A DNA stretch of 6,308 bases from Lachnospiraceae bacterium (lineage in GTDB: Bacteria; Bacillota; Clostridia; Lachnospirales; Lachnospiraceae): positions 1 through 6,308 of the forward strand of contig CAAGKE010000209.1 of assembly GCA_900770325.1 (NCBI GenBank), given 5' to 3'. Below are positions 1-5,015 of this stretch, piece by piece. The translations under genes were made by a program, and so were the position numbers. Under the pieces are notes generated by a model. That model worked only from the letters and a program-made list of their open reading frames with translations. It searched no databases and was not told where the DNA came from. Each line of letters begins with the position of its first letter. Positions within the stretch are counted from its first letter, which is position 1.

Positions 1-1
1 A

Positions 2-628
2 CTGGAGGGCTCCTTCTGTTCCGCCACTGCGATTCGCAAAGCCATTGCAGCCAGAGACTCTTTGCCGCTCTCCTATATTCCCGAAATCTGCCGTGAGGAT
101 TTTGAACAGGCCTGCCGGTACACCCTCTCCAGTCAGGATCTGCTCCCCCTGCTCACGGAAAAGCTATTGACCACACCGGATTTTAGCCGGATTCTCGATA
201 TCTCCCCCGATTTATCCGACCGTATGGACAATCTCCGTTTTTCCTGCATTGGAAAATCCTGGGAAGAGATCACCGATATCATAAAGACCCGGCAGATCAC
301 GAAAGCCCGAATTCGCCGGGGGATGCTGCATCTGATCTTAAATCTTACAGATGAAGCTATGAATCGCTTTCTTTCCGATGGAACAGTATCCTATGCCCGA
401 ATTCTGGGATTCCGCAGAGATGCTGTTCCTCTGCTCCATCACCTGAAGCAAAGCAGTACCCTTCCTCTGATTACGAAGACGGCTTCTGCCGCTTCCCTTC
501 TGGAGGAAACCGGAAAAGAAATGCTCCGTCTGGATTTTACCGCATCGCACCTTTACCGCAGCATCCGCTCTTTAAAATATGAACTTCCCTTTCGAACAGA
601 ATACGAACACAGCCCTGTCATTCTCTGA
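2..628 (+). CDS. tmcAL: tRNA(Met) cytidine acetate ligase TmcAL, C-terminal part (5' end outside window)
   Basis: Partial gene: the frame is open from the first full codon at base 2, giving 208 visible residues to the TGA at 626-628. The family is about 400 residues, so roughly the C-terminal half is present; the TTG at 62 is internal, not a start. TmcAL (YlbM in Bacillus) uses ATP and acetate to make N4-acetylcytidine at the wobble base of elongator tRNA-Met in the cytoplasm. The visible fragment opens with the nucleotidyltransferase signature SATAIR (fragment residues 7-12), equivalent to the ISSTxIR-type nucleotide-binding motif. The C-terminal tRNA-binding part follows, with family-typical blocks RIRRGMLHLIL, YARILGFRRDAVPLL, LPLITK and DFTASHLYRSI. 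It is the only plus-strand gene and converges on the ketopantoate-reductase-family gene. The family assignment is firm; catalytic activity cannot be judged without the N-terminal half. Confidence 0.9.
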   Translation: MEGSFCSATAIRKAIAARDSLPLSYIPEICREDFEQACRYTLSSQDLLPLLTEKLLTTPDFSRILDISPDLSDRMDNLRFSCIGKSWEEITDIIKTRQITKARIRRGMLHLILNLTDEAMNRFLSDGTVSYARILGFRRDAVPLLHHLKQSSTLPLITKTASAASLLEETGKEMLRLDFTASHLYRSIRSLKYELPFRTEYEHSPVIL

Positions 629-650
629 CAGGGCTGCTCTTTTCTTGACT
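610..650 (+). terminator. Rho-independent terminator of tmcAL, overlapping its stop codon
   Basis: An 11-base perfect inverted repeat, CAGCCCTGTCA (610-620) and TGACAGGGCTG (626-636), encloses the 5-base loop TTCTC and is followed by the T-rich tract CTCTTTTCTTG. The right arm begins with the TGA stop codon of tmcAL, so the hairpin is partly coding. Read on the minus strand, the hairpin lies just beyond the stop of the convergent ketopantoate-reductase-family gene, but no T-run follows it there. It is therefore mainly a plus-strand terminator and at most a weak bidirectional one. Confidence 0.85.
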
Positions 651-652
651 TC

Positions 653-1582
653 TTATTTCAGGTTTTCTCTTCCATATTCTGCTTCCATCTCTTTTACCCG
701 CTGACGCAGAAAACGGTTGGCCGGCACCAGAATTCCATGCTGTTCTGCCAGTCTGATCACTGTTCCCGCAAACATCTCCACTTCAGAAGGCCGGTGGGCG
801 ATACCATCCTGACGCATGGAAGGCATTCCATCCGGGGACAGGGTCTTCAGAATATCCACATATTCATTCAGATCTTTTTCTCCGATCTCCACACCTTCAC
901 AATGGGCCAGAGCGATCACCTCCCGCATGGCAGCTATCATGGTCCGGTTGGGTTCCCCATCCACCAGGCATCCGTGATAATTGGTCTCATACACCATGCA
1001 ACACTGGTTGATGCCCACATTCAACATAAACTTCCCCCACATTCTGCGCATAATATCCGCATCCTCTGTATAGGGCATTTTGATTTTCTCAAAATATTCC
1101 CGAACCTGCCTCAGATTTTCCTTCTGACATTCCTCTTTCGCTCCGATACGCAGCTCACCCATTTTGGTATAGGTCAGATTTTCTCCAAACTTCATGGCAT
1201 CCATTCCCTGGGCTACTGTATAGATCAGATGCTCTTTCCCATACCGTTCTCCGATTATTTCTTCGCTGCTGATGCCATTCATCACTGACAGAATAATGGT
1301 ATGGTCACCGATACAGCGTTTCATGGTATCCAGTGCGGACAAAAGCCCGTTGTACTTCACTGCTACGATCACCAGATCTGCCGGTTCTGCCTTTTCACAG
1401 TCGCATACCGGCATCCGGTATTCCTTCCCATTTTTGGAAAAGAGCCTGTCACGGTATTTTTCTACCCGTTCTTCATCCATGATATAACGTACCTGATCCG
1501 CTCCCGCATGATCCATAATATGGGTGCCGTATAGTATTCCAAGCGCTCCCATTCCGATAATCGCCACATTTTCTATCGCCAT
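653..1582 (-). CDS. 2-dehydropantoate 2-reductase family protein (PanE/ApbA-like)
   Basis: A 309-residue cytoplasmic NADPH-dependent reductase of the ketopantoate reductase family, about the usual length. PanE reduces 2-dehydropantoate to pantoate on the way to pantothenate and coenzyme A. The Rossmann dinucleotide motif GMGALG is at residues 10-15. AVK (K76) and MNG (N102) match the conserved Lys and Asn of the NADP/substrate site. WGKFMLNVGIN supplies the expected catalytic Lys (K184) and the Asn four residues later (N188). The C-terminal block SMRQDG..RPSEVEMFAG (about 255-273) gives the conserved Glu. The ATG start is supported by AGGAG at 1591-1595, 8 bases upstream. It is the last gene of the minus-strand series, 47 bases after the DUF711 gene. 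Many genomes carry several paralogues of this family, so pantoate synthesis is likely but another 2-oxoacid substrate is possible; hence no symbol. Confidence 0.87.
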   Translation of the reverse strand: MAIENVAIIGMGALGILYGTHIMDHAGADQVRYIMDEERVEKYRDRLFSKNGKEYRMPVCDCEKAEPADLVIVAVKYNGLLSALDTMKRCIGDHTIILSVMNGISSEEIIGERYGKEHLIYTVAQGMDAMKFGENLTYTKMGELRIGAKEECQKENLRQVREYFEKIKMPYTEDADIMRRMWGKFMLNVGINQCCMVYETNYHGCLVDGEPNRTMIAAMREVIALAHCEGVEIGEKDLNEYVDILKTLSPDGMPSMRQDGIAHRPSEVEMFAGTVIRLAEQHGILVPANRFLRQRVKEMEAEYGRENLK

Positions 1583-1629
1583 AAATCATTCTCCTGTTTC
1601 CGGTTCATTTTGTAATCGATCATTGCAAA

Positions 1630-2994
1630 TTAATTCTTAAAGCTGTGTATAGGCGCCGGTATTCTCCCCTGTCTGCTGATAAATGCTTCACATGAAAACT
1701 GATTTACCGGCATAATGGGCGCATGTCCCAGCAGGCCTCCAAACTCCACTGTTTCTCCCACATCCTTGCCGATAACCGGTATCAGACGCACTGCCGTGGT
1801 TTTCTGATTTACCATACCGATCGCCATTTCATCTGCAATGATACCGGAAATGGTAGACGCCTTTGTGGATCCGGGAATCGCGATCATATCCAGTCCCACA
1901 GAGCAGACACAGGTCATGGCTTCCAACTTTTCCAGTGTAAGCGCTCCCGCTTCCACAGAATCGATCATACCCTGATCCTCACTGACAGGAATAAATGCTC
2001 CGCTTAAGCCTCCCACATAAGAGGAAGCCATTACACCGCCTTTTTTCACCTGATCATTCAGCAAAGCCAGAGCTGCTGTCGTTCCCGGAGCACCGGCATG
2101 CTCCAGTCCGATCTCGCAGAGAATATCTGCCACGCTGTCTCCGATAGCCGGTGTGGGAGCCAGAGAAAGGTCGATAATTCCAAAGGGCACATGAAGACGT
2201 CTGGAAGCTTCCTGTGCCACAAGCTGTCCTACACGGGTCACCTTAAAGGCCGTTTTCTTTATCGTCTCACATAAAACCTCAAAGCTTTCTCCCCGCACCT
2301 GCTCAAGAGCTGTCTTTACTACACCGGGACCGCTGACACCCACATTGATGATCACATCCCCTTCCGTTACTCCGTGAAAGGCTCCGGCCATAAAAGGATT
2401 GTCATCCGGCGCATTGCAGAATACCACCAGCTTCGCACAGCCCAGAGAATCCTGATCCTTCGTCAGTCTGGCAGTCTCCAGGATGATCTCACCCATCAGA
2501 CGCACCGCATCCATATCGATCCCGCACTTTGTGGATCCCACATTCACAGAGCTGCATACCCGCTCTGTACCTGCCAGAGCCTCCGGAATCGCACGTATCA
2601 GATTTTCATCACTTTTTGTCATGCCCTTGGATACCAGAGCCGAAAAACCGCCAATAAAATTAACTCCCACTGTCTTGGCCGCCCGATCCAGTGTCCTGGC
2701 AATGGTCACATAATCCTCCGGAGTTTTACAGGTGCTTCCGCCGATCAGGCTGATGGGAGTCACGGAGATTCTTTTATTCACAATGGGAATCCCGTATTCC
2801 CGTTCAATATCTTTCCCCACCGCCACCAGATCTTTCGCGGTAGTGGTAATCTTCTGATAAATGTTCTCATTCAGCTTTTCCAGGCTGGAATCAATACAAT
2901 CCAGCAGGCTGATACCCATGGTAATGGTGCGGACATCCAGGTTCTCCTGGGTGATCATCTTAATTGTTTCCGTTGCTTCTATTATATTTATCAT
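1630..2994 (-). CDS. PFL-like/DUF711 (UPF0210) family protein of unknown function
   Basis: A 454-residue protein matching the widely conserved UPF0210/DUF711 family along its whole length, including the characteristic C-terminal end RIPAPIHSFKN. Other family-typical blocks are TITMGISLLDCID (about 23-35), FIGGFSALV (113-121), CSSVNVGSTKCGID (147-160), NVGVSGPGVV (217-226), SLAPTPAIGDSV (277-288), PGTTAALALLNDQVKKGG (303-320) and GGLSGAFIPVSED (328-340). No signal peptide or membrane segment is seen. The family is annotated as PFL-like from structural resemblance, but I find no glycyl-radical motif (RVxGY-like), so radical chemistry is not supported. The ATG at 2994 was chosen because AAGGAG lies 7 bases upstream and homologues begin similarly. 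An in-frame TTG at 3027 adds 11 residues but lies inside a hairpin without a ribosome binding site. The ACT-domain gene just upstream is its usual partner. Function is unknown. Confidence 0.93.
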   Translation of the reverse strand: MINIIEATETIKMITQENLDVRTITMGISLLDCIDSSLEKLNENIYQKITTTAKDLVAVGKDIEREYGIPIVNKRISVTPISLIGGSTCKTPEDYVTIARTLDRAAKTVGVNFIGGFSALVSKGMTKSDENLIRAIPEALAGTERVCSSVNVGSTKCGIDMDAVRLMGEIILETARLTKDQDSLGCAKLVVFCNAPDDNPFMAGAFHGVTEGDVIINVGVSGPGVVKTALEQVRGESFEVLCETIKKTAFKVTRVGQLVAQEASRRLHVPFGIIDLSLAPTPAIGDSVADILCEIGLEHAGAPGTTAALALLNDQVKKGGVMASSYVGGLSGAFIPVSEDQGMIDSVEAGALTLEKLEAMTCVCSVGLDMIAIPGSTKASTISGIIADEMAIGMVNQKTTAVRLIPVIGKDVGETVEFGGLLGHAPIMPVNQFSCEAFISRQGRIPAPIHSFKN

Positions 2995-3001
2995 ATTCTG
3001 T

Positions 3002-3007
3002 CTCCTT
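3002..3007 (-). promoter_or_regulatory. Ribosome binding site of the DUF711 gene
   Basis: AAGGAG on the minus strand, 7 bases before the ATG at 2994. It decides the start against the in-frame TTG at 3027. It lies 13 bases downstream (mRNA sense) of the large intergenic hairpin, so the hairpin does not cover it directly. Confidence 0.85.
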
Positions 3008-3020
3008 TTTATTGCCTGCC

Positions 3021-3058
3021 GCAGCAAACATTACTGTTCACAGTAACACGCTTGCTGC
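3021..3058 (-). repeat. Nested intergenic hairpin between the ACT and DUF711 genes (repeat copy A)
   Basis: Two nested perfect inverted repeats fill most of the 69-base spacer. The outer arms are GCAGCAA (3021-3027) and TTGCTGC (3052-3058). The inner arms are TTACTGT (3031-3037) and ACAGTAA (3040-3046), with only TC between them. In the mRNA this gives a 6-pair inner stem TTACTG/CAGTAA with a TGAA loop, a small asymmetric internal loop, and a 7-pair outer stem. No T-run follows in the direction of transcription, so it is not a standard terminator. Its core GTTCACAGTAAC (3036-3047) recurs with one change in the polA-coaE spacer. A role in mRNA processing, stability or differential expression within the operon is inference. 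Confidence 0.75.
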
Positions 3059-3063
3059 CCTGA

Positions 3064-3336
3064 TCAGATACGGTGCATGCTGTTAAAAATGTCTTCATGC
3101 ATACAGCGTATGCTCAGATTCATGCTGTCTCCCAGCGCCTCCATCTCATCTGCGATCTCCCCGGAAGGCTTTGTGGCTGCAGAAGCATCCGTCACCATCA
3201 TCATATTAAAATAACCACTGACAATGGTCTGAGAAATGTCCAGAATATTAATATTATTTTCTGCCAGATAAGTACAGACCTTTGCAATAATTCCCACAGT
3301 ATCCCGACCCACGACTGTAATAATTGTTTTTTTCAT
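3064..3336 (-). CDS. ACT domain-containing protein (UPF0237 family)
   Basis: A 90-residue protein made of a single ACT domain, the usual length for UPF0237. The domain runs from TIITVVGRDTVGIIAKVCTY through NINILDISQTIVSGYFNMMMV, with the expected Gly-rich turn after the first strand and the conserved Asp-Ile-Ser-Gln segment. The C-terminal end HEDIFNSMHRI is family-typical. ACT domains bind small ligands, often amino acids, usually as dimers; the ligand here is unknown. The ATG at 3336 is chosen because AAGGAG lies 6 bases upstream and homologues start with this segment. The frame stays open upstream to an ATG at 3474, which would add 46 Lys/Glu-rich residues from a purine-rich tract without a ribosome binding site; I reject that extension. 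The DUF711 gene follows 69 bases downstream, and this pairing is conserved in many bacteria, suggesting a sensor or regulatory subunit for it. Confidence 0.92.
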   Translation of the reverse strand: MKKTIITVVGRDTVGIIAKVCTYLAENNINILDISQTIVSGYFNMMMVTDASAATKPSGEIADEMEALGDSMNLSIRCMHEDIFNSMHRI

Positions 3337-3342
3337 AATAAT

Positions 3343-3348
3343 CTCCTT
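3343..3348 (-). promoter_or_regulatory. Ribosome binding site of the ACT-domain gene
   Basis: AAGGAG on the minus strand, 6 bases before the ATG at 3336, at the downstream end of the polypurine spacer. It decides the start in favour of the 90-residue form over the 136-residue open frame. Confidence 0.85.
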
Positions 3349-3349
3349 T

Positions 3350-3462
3350 TTCCTGTTCTGTATTTTCTTCTGTTTCGTCTTTTCTGCTATCCCGTATTTT
3401 TTCCGTATTTCTTTTTCGTTTTCTCTTTTCTCGCTTTTCTTCTGTTTCGTATTTTCCTCTGT
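3350..3462 (-). other. Polypurine (mRNA-sense) spacer between the walJ-like and ACT genes, with a 16-base direct repeat
   Basis: The 145-base gap between the walJ-like stop and the ACT start is strikingly biased: on the minus strand it is mostly A and G in runs broken by single pyrimidines. ACGAAACAGAAGAAAA occurs twice exactly (plus-strand positions 3363-3378 and 3435-3450), offset by 72 bases, or 24 codons. Shorter variants of ATACGGAAA/ATACGGGA lie between them. The frame continuous with the ACT gene is open throughout and would read as a Lys/Glu-rich peptide, but purine-rich DNA yields such frames by chance. I see no -35/-10 pair or hairpin. It may be an unstructured leader favouring ribosome entry or a slippage-prone repeat; both are inference. 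Confidence 0.55.
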
Positions 3463-3481
3463 TCCCTGTATCATCCGGGCC

Positions 3482-4279
3482 CTACAGCGCGATCATGGGA
3501 AGCGCCTGATCTCTTTTTGCCACCAGGATGGGAAAATCGTCCGCTTTATATGGATTCTCTCCCATGGTAATCTCCGCGCAGACAGTAGCATACGCCAGCG
3601 CTTCATAGTTGTTTTCCTTACTCAGGTGGCCCAGTACAATGGATTTCAGATCATCATGCAGAATCTCGCACAGCAGACGCCCTGCATTATCATTGGACAA
3701 ATGCCCCAGACGCCCCAGAATCCGCTGCTTCAGCGGATAAGGATAGGTTCCCACCTGCAGCATATTCACATCATGGTTTGCCTCCAGCAAAATTCCGTCC
3801 AGCCCCTTTAGATGCTCTATAATATAATCATTATAGCAGCCCATATCCGTAGCTACCGCCATGGACTTTTTTCCGCACTGTATCCGGTAAGCCACCGGCT
3901 CCGCCGCATCATGAGATATGGCAAAGGGCCGAATCTCAAGATCCTCCACCGCAAAGGCTTCATCCGCATATACTTCATGAAACAGGCTTTCATCGATGCT
4001 GCCCAGTCCGCTGCAGCACTTGATCGCTTCCACAGTCCCGTGAGTCGCATAAATGGGTATTCCGTATTTCCGGCTCAGTACCCCAAGGCCTTTGATATGA
4101 TCGGAATGCTCATGAGTGATCAGGATCCCTTTCAGCTCCTCCGGTTTCCTGTCAATACTATGTAATCCCTCTTTCACCTTCTTACCGCTGATTCCCGCGT
4201 CCACCAGTATACCTGCATGGTCAGAGCCCACATAGATACAGTTTCCGCTGCTTCCGCTGGCAATACTACAAAATTCCAT
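3482..4279 (-). CDS. MBL-fold metallo-hydrolase, WalJ/YycJ-like
   Basis: A 265-residue cytoplasmic metallo-beta-lactamase-fold protein of YycJ/WalJ type. The N-terminus CSIASGSSGNCIYV is the family signature. The metal site is complete: HEHSDH at 56-61, H123 in ISHDAAEP, D145 in ATDMG, and later histidines in EANHD (H169), LGHLSN (H193) and VLGHLS (H218). Members are predicted metal-dependent nucleases or phosphodiesterases; in Bacillus and streptococci the gene lies with the walRK two-component genes and has been linked to cell wall and DNA-repair phenotypes. Here it follows coaE, overlapping its end by 14 bases in another frame, which suggests translational coupling. The ATG at 4279 fits homologues; GAGGA lies only 3 bases upstream and AAGGA about 10, so the ribosome binding site is imperfectly spaced. 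The substrate is not known. Confidence 0.88.
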   Translation of the reverse strand: MEFCSIASGSSGNCIYVGSDHAGILVDAGISGKKVKEGLHSIDRKPEELKGILITHEHSDHIKGLGVLSRKYGIPIYATHGTVEAIKCCSGLGSIDESLFHEVYADEAFAVEDLEIRPFAISHDAAEPVAYRIQCGKKSMAVATDMGCYNDYIIEHLKGLDGILLEANHDVNMLQVGTYPYPLKQRILGRLGHLSNDNAGRLLCEILHDDLKSIVLGHLSKENNYEALAYATVCAEITMGENPYKADDFPILVAKRDQALPMIAL

Positions 4280-4883
4280 GTTTCCTCAATCCTTCATCTA
4301 TTTGCTCATATGTATTTTCCACATTATCACTGCTGTTGTCAACTACAAACTGACAGTGTTCCCGAAAATAAGCATCCGGAAGCTGTGTTTTCATCATTTG
4401 GGTGATCTTTTCATCCGAATAGCCCCGGCTTTCCTGCAGACGCTGCCGCCGTAACGACTCCTGCGTGTACACATACCAGATCTCATCACAGATCTGATCA
4501 TAATACTCCTCCAGGAGCAGCGCTGCTTCAATCACCACCAATTTCTCCTCTTTTTCCAGCCGAAGCCTCCGTATCTCCTCCTGAACATACTGCTTTACCG
4601 CCGGATGCACGATCTGATTCAGCCGTTTTCGCAGATCATCATTTCCGAATACCAGCTCTGCGATCTTTTTCCGGTCAAACTGACCATCCGGACGCAGCAC
4701 CTCCCGGCCAAACAGTTCTATCATTGGCTGGTAGCAGGCAGCCTGCGGCTGCTGTAAAAGCTTCGCCGCCTCATCACACTGAATAATACGGGCGTGATAC
4801 TTGTCCTTCAAATATTCCAGAATCGTACTTTTACCGGCGCCTACACCGCCGGTAATTCCAAGCACATATGTCTTTCCCTCCAA
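4266..4883 (-). CDS. coaE: Dephospho-CoA kinase
   Basis: A 205-residue kinase, normal for CoaE. It phosphorylates the 3'-hydroxyl of dephospho-CoA with ATP, the last step of coenzyme A synthesis, in the cytoplasm. The P-loop GGVGAGKST is at residues 12-20, D37 follows in QCDEAAKLL (the usual substrate-site Asp), IVHPAV at 91-96 holds the conserved His-Pro, VIEAALLLE (117-125) replaces the common DIPLLFE segment, and the lid is RRQRLQESRGYSDEKITQMMKTQ (145-167). VDN (181-183) is the conserved end motif. The start is TTG at 4883, supported by a near-ideal AAGGAGG five bases upstream and by the P-loop lying 12 residues in; no suitable ATG exists. It lies 132 bases after polA and overlaps the walJ-like gene. 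The CoaE-polA neighbourhood is common in Bacillota. Confidence 0.95.
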   Translation of the reverse strand: MEGKTYVLGITGGVGAGKSTILEYLKDKYHARIIQCDEAAKLLQQPQAACYQPMIELFGREVLRPDGQFDRKKIAELVFGNDDLRKRLNQIVHPAVKQYVQEEIRRLRLEKEEKLVVIEAALLLEEYYDQICDEIWYVYTQESLRRQRLQESRGYSDEKITQMMKTQLPDAYFREHCQFVVDNSSDNVENTYEQIDEGLRKHGIL

Positions 4884-4888
4884 AACAG

Positions 4889-4895
4889 CCTCCTT
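4889..4895 (-). promoter_or_regulatory. Ribosome binding site of coaE, supporting a TTG start
   Basis: AAGGAGG on the minus strand, five bases before the TTG at 4883. This full-length anti-rRNA match is what makes the rare start codon credible. Confidence 0.85.
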
Positions 4896-4914
4896 TTTCG
4901 TTCGTGTTCCCGCT

Positions 4915-4926
4915 GTTCACAGTGAC
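4915..4926 (-). repeat. Intergenic 12-mer repeat, copy B
   Basis: GTCACTGTGAAC on the minus strand, identical to copy C 73 bases away and one base different from copy A between the ACT and DUF711 genes. Its core TCACTGTGA is a 9-base dyad with a central T. In the mRNA the right arm (CAGCG) pairs only imperfectly with the left (CACTG), so it looks like a degenerate form of the copy A hairpin. It lies about 20 bases upstream of the coaE ribosome binding site. Confidence 0.6.
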
Positions 4927-4938
4927 CCTTATTCTGCT

Positions 4939-4959
4939 CTTTCCAGATATTACTGAAAG
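4939..4959 (-). other. Small hairpin in the polA-coaE spacer
   Basis: On the minus strand CTTTCAG and CTGGAAAG flank the 6-base loop TAATAT and pair along 7 positions with one bulged G. No T-run follows, so it is not a clear terminator. It sits between repeat copies B and C. It could be a weak processing or pausing site after polA, or chance. Confidence 0.4.
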
Positions 4960-4987
4960 ATCCGGATTATTGGCTGCGGTTCACATC

Positions 4988-4999
4988 GTTCACAGTGAC
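4988..4999 (-). repeat. Intergenic 12-mer repeat, copy C
   Basis: GTCACTGTGAAC on the minus strand, 16 bases beyond the polA stop codon. It is preceded (mRNA sense) by CACGTGTCAC, so it shares the CGTGTYACTGTGAAC context with copy A. A partial extra unit GTTCACA follows at 4979-4985. It lacks the right arm needed for the copy A hairpin. Confidence 0.6.
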
Positions 5000-5015
5000 A
5001 CGTGAAGAGGAACGA

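Noticed and set aside
62..64. TTG as the start of tmcAL
   Set aside because: The frame is open back to the window edge and the upstream codons encode the conserved SATAIR motif, so this is an internal Leu.
737..1288. 183-codon plus-strand open frame opposite the ketopantoate-reductase-family gene
   Set aside because: Antisense shadow; the translated sequence is rich in His, Ile and Phe without any recognisable motif.
2995..3027. TTG start 11 codons upstream for the DUF711 protein
   Set aside because: The TTG lies in the outer arm of the intergenic hairpin without a ribosome binding site, and the ATG at 2994 has an ideal one.
2374..3063. 229-codon plus-strand open frame opposite the DUF711 gene
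   Set aside because: It lies antisense to a strongly conserved full-length gene, has a His/Ile/Arg-rich composition typical of reverse-strand shadows, and shows no recognisable domain.
2995..3063. CRISPR repeat, riboswitch or transposon end as an explanation of the nested hairpin
   Set aside because: There is no regular spacer array, no known riboswitch core that I recognise, and no target duplication or transposase nearby.
3337..3474. 46-residue Lys/Glu-rich N-terminal extension of the ACT protein from the ATG at 3474
   Set aside because: There is no ribosome binding site at 3474, whereas AAGGAG sits correctly before 3336. Family members are about 90 residues, and the extension is low-complexity purine tract.
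4884..5015. Promoter or terminator for coaE in the polA-coaE spacer
   Set aside because: No TTGACA/TATAAT-like pair at 16-18 base spacing and no GC-rich hairpin with a T-run on the minus strand; only the repeats and a small bulged hairpin are visible.
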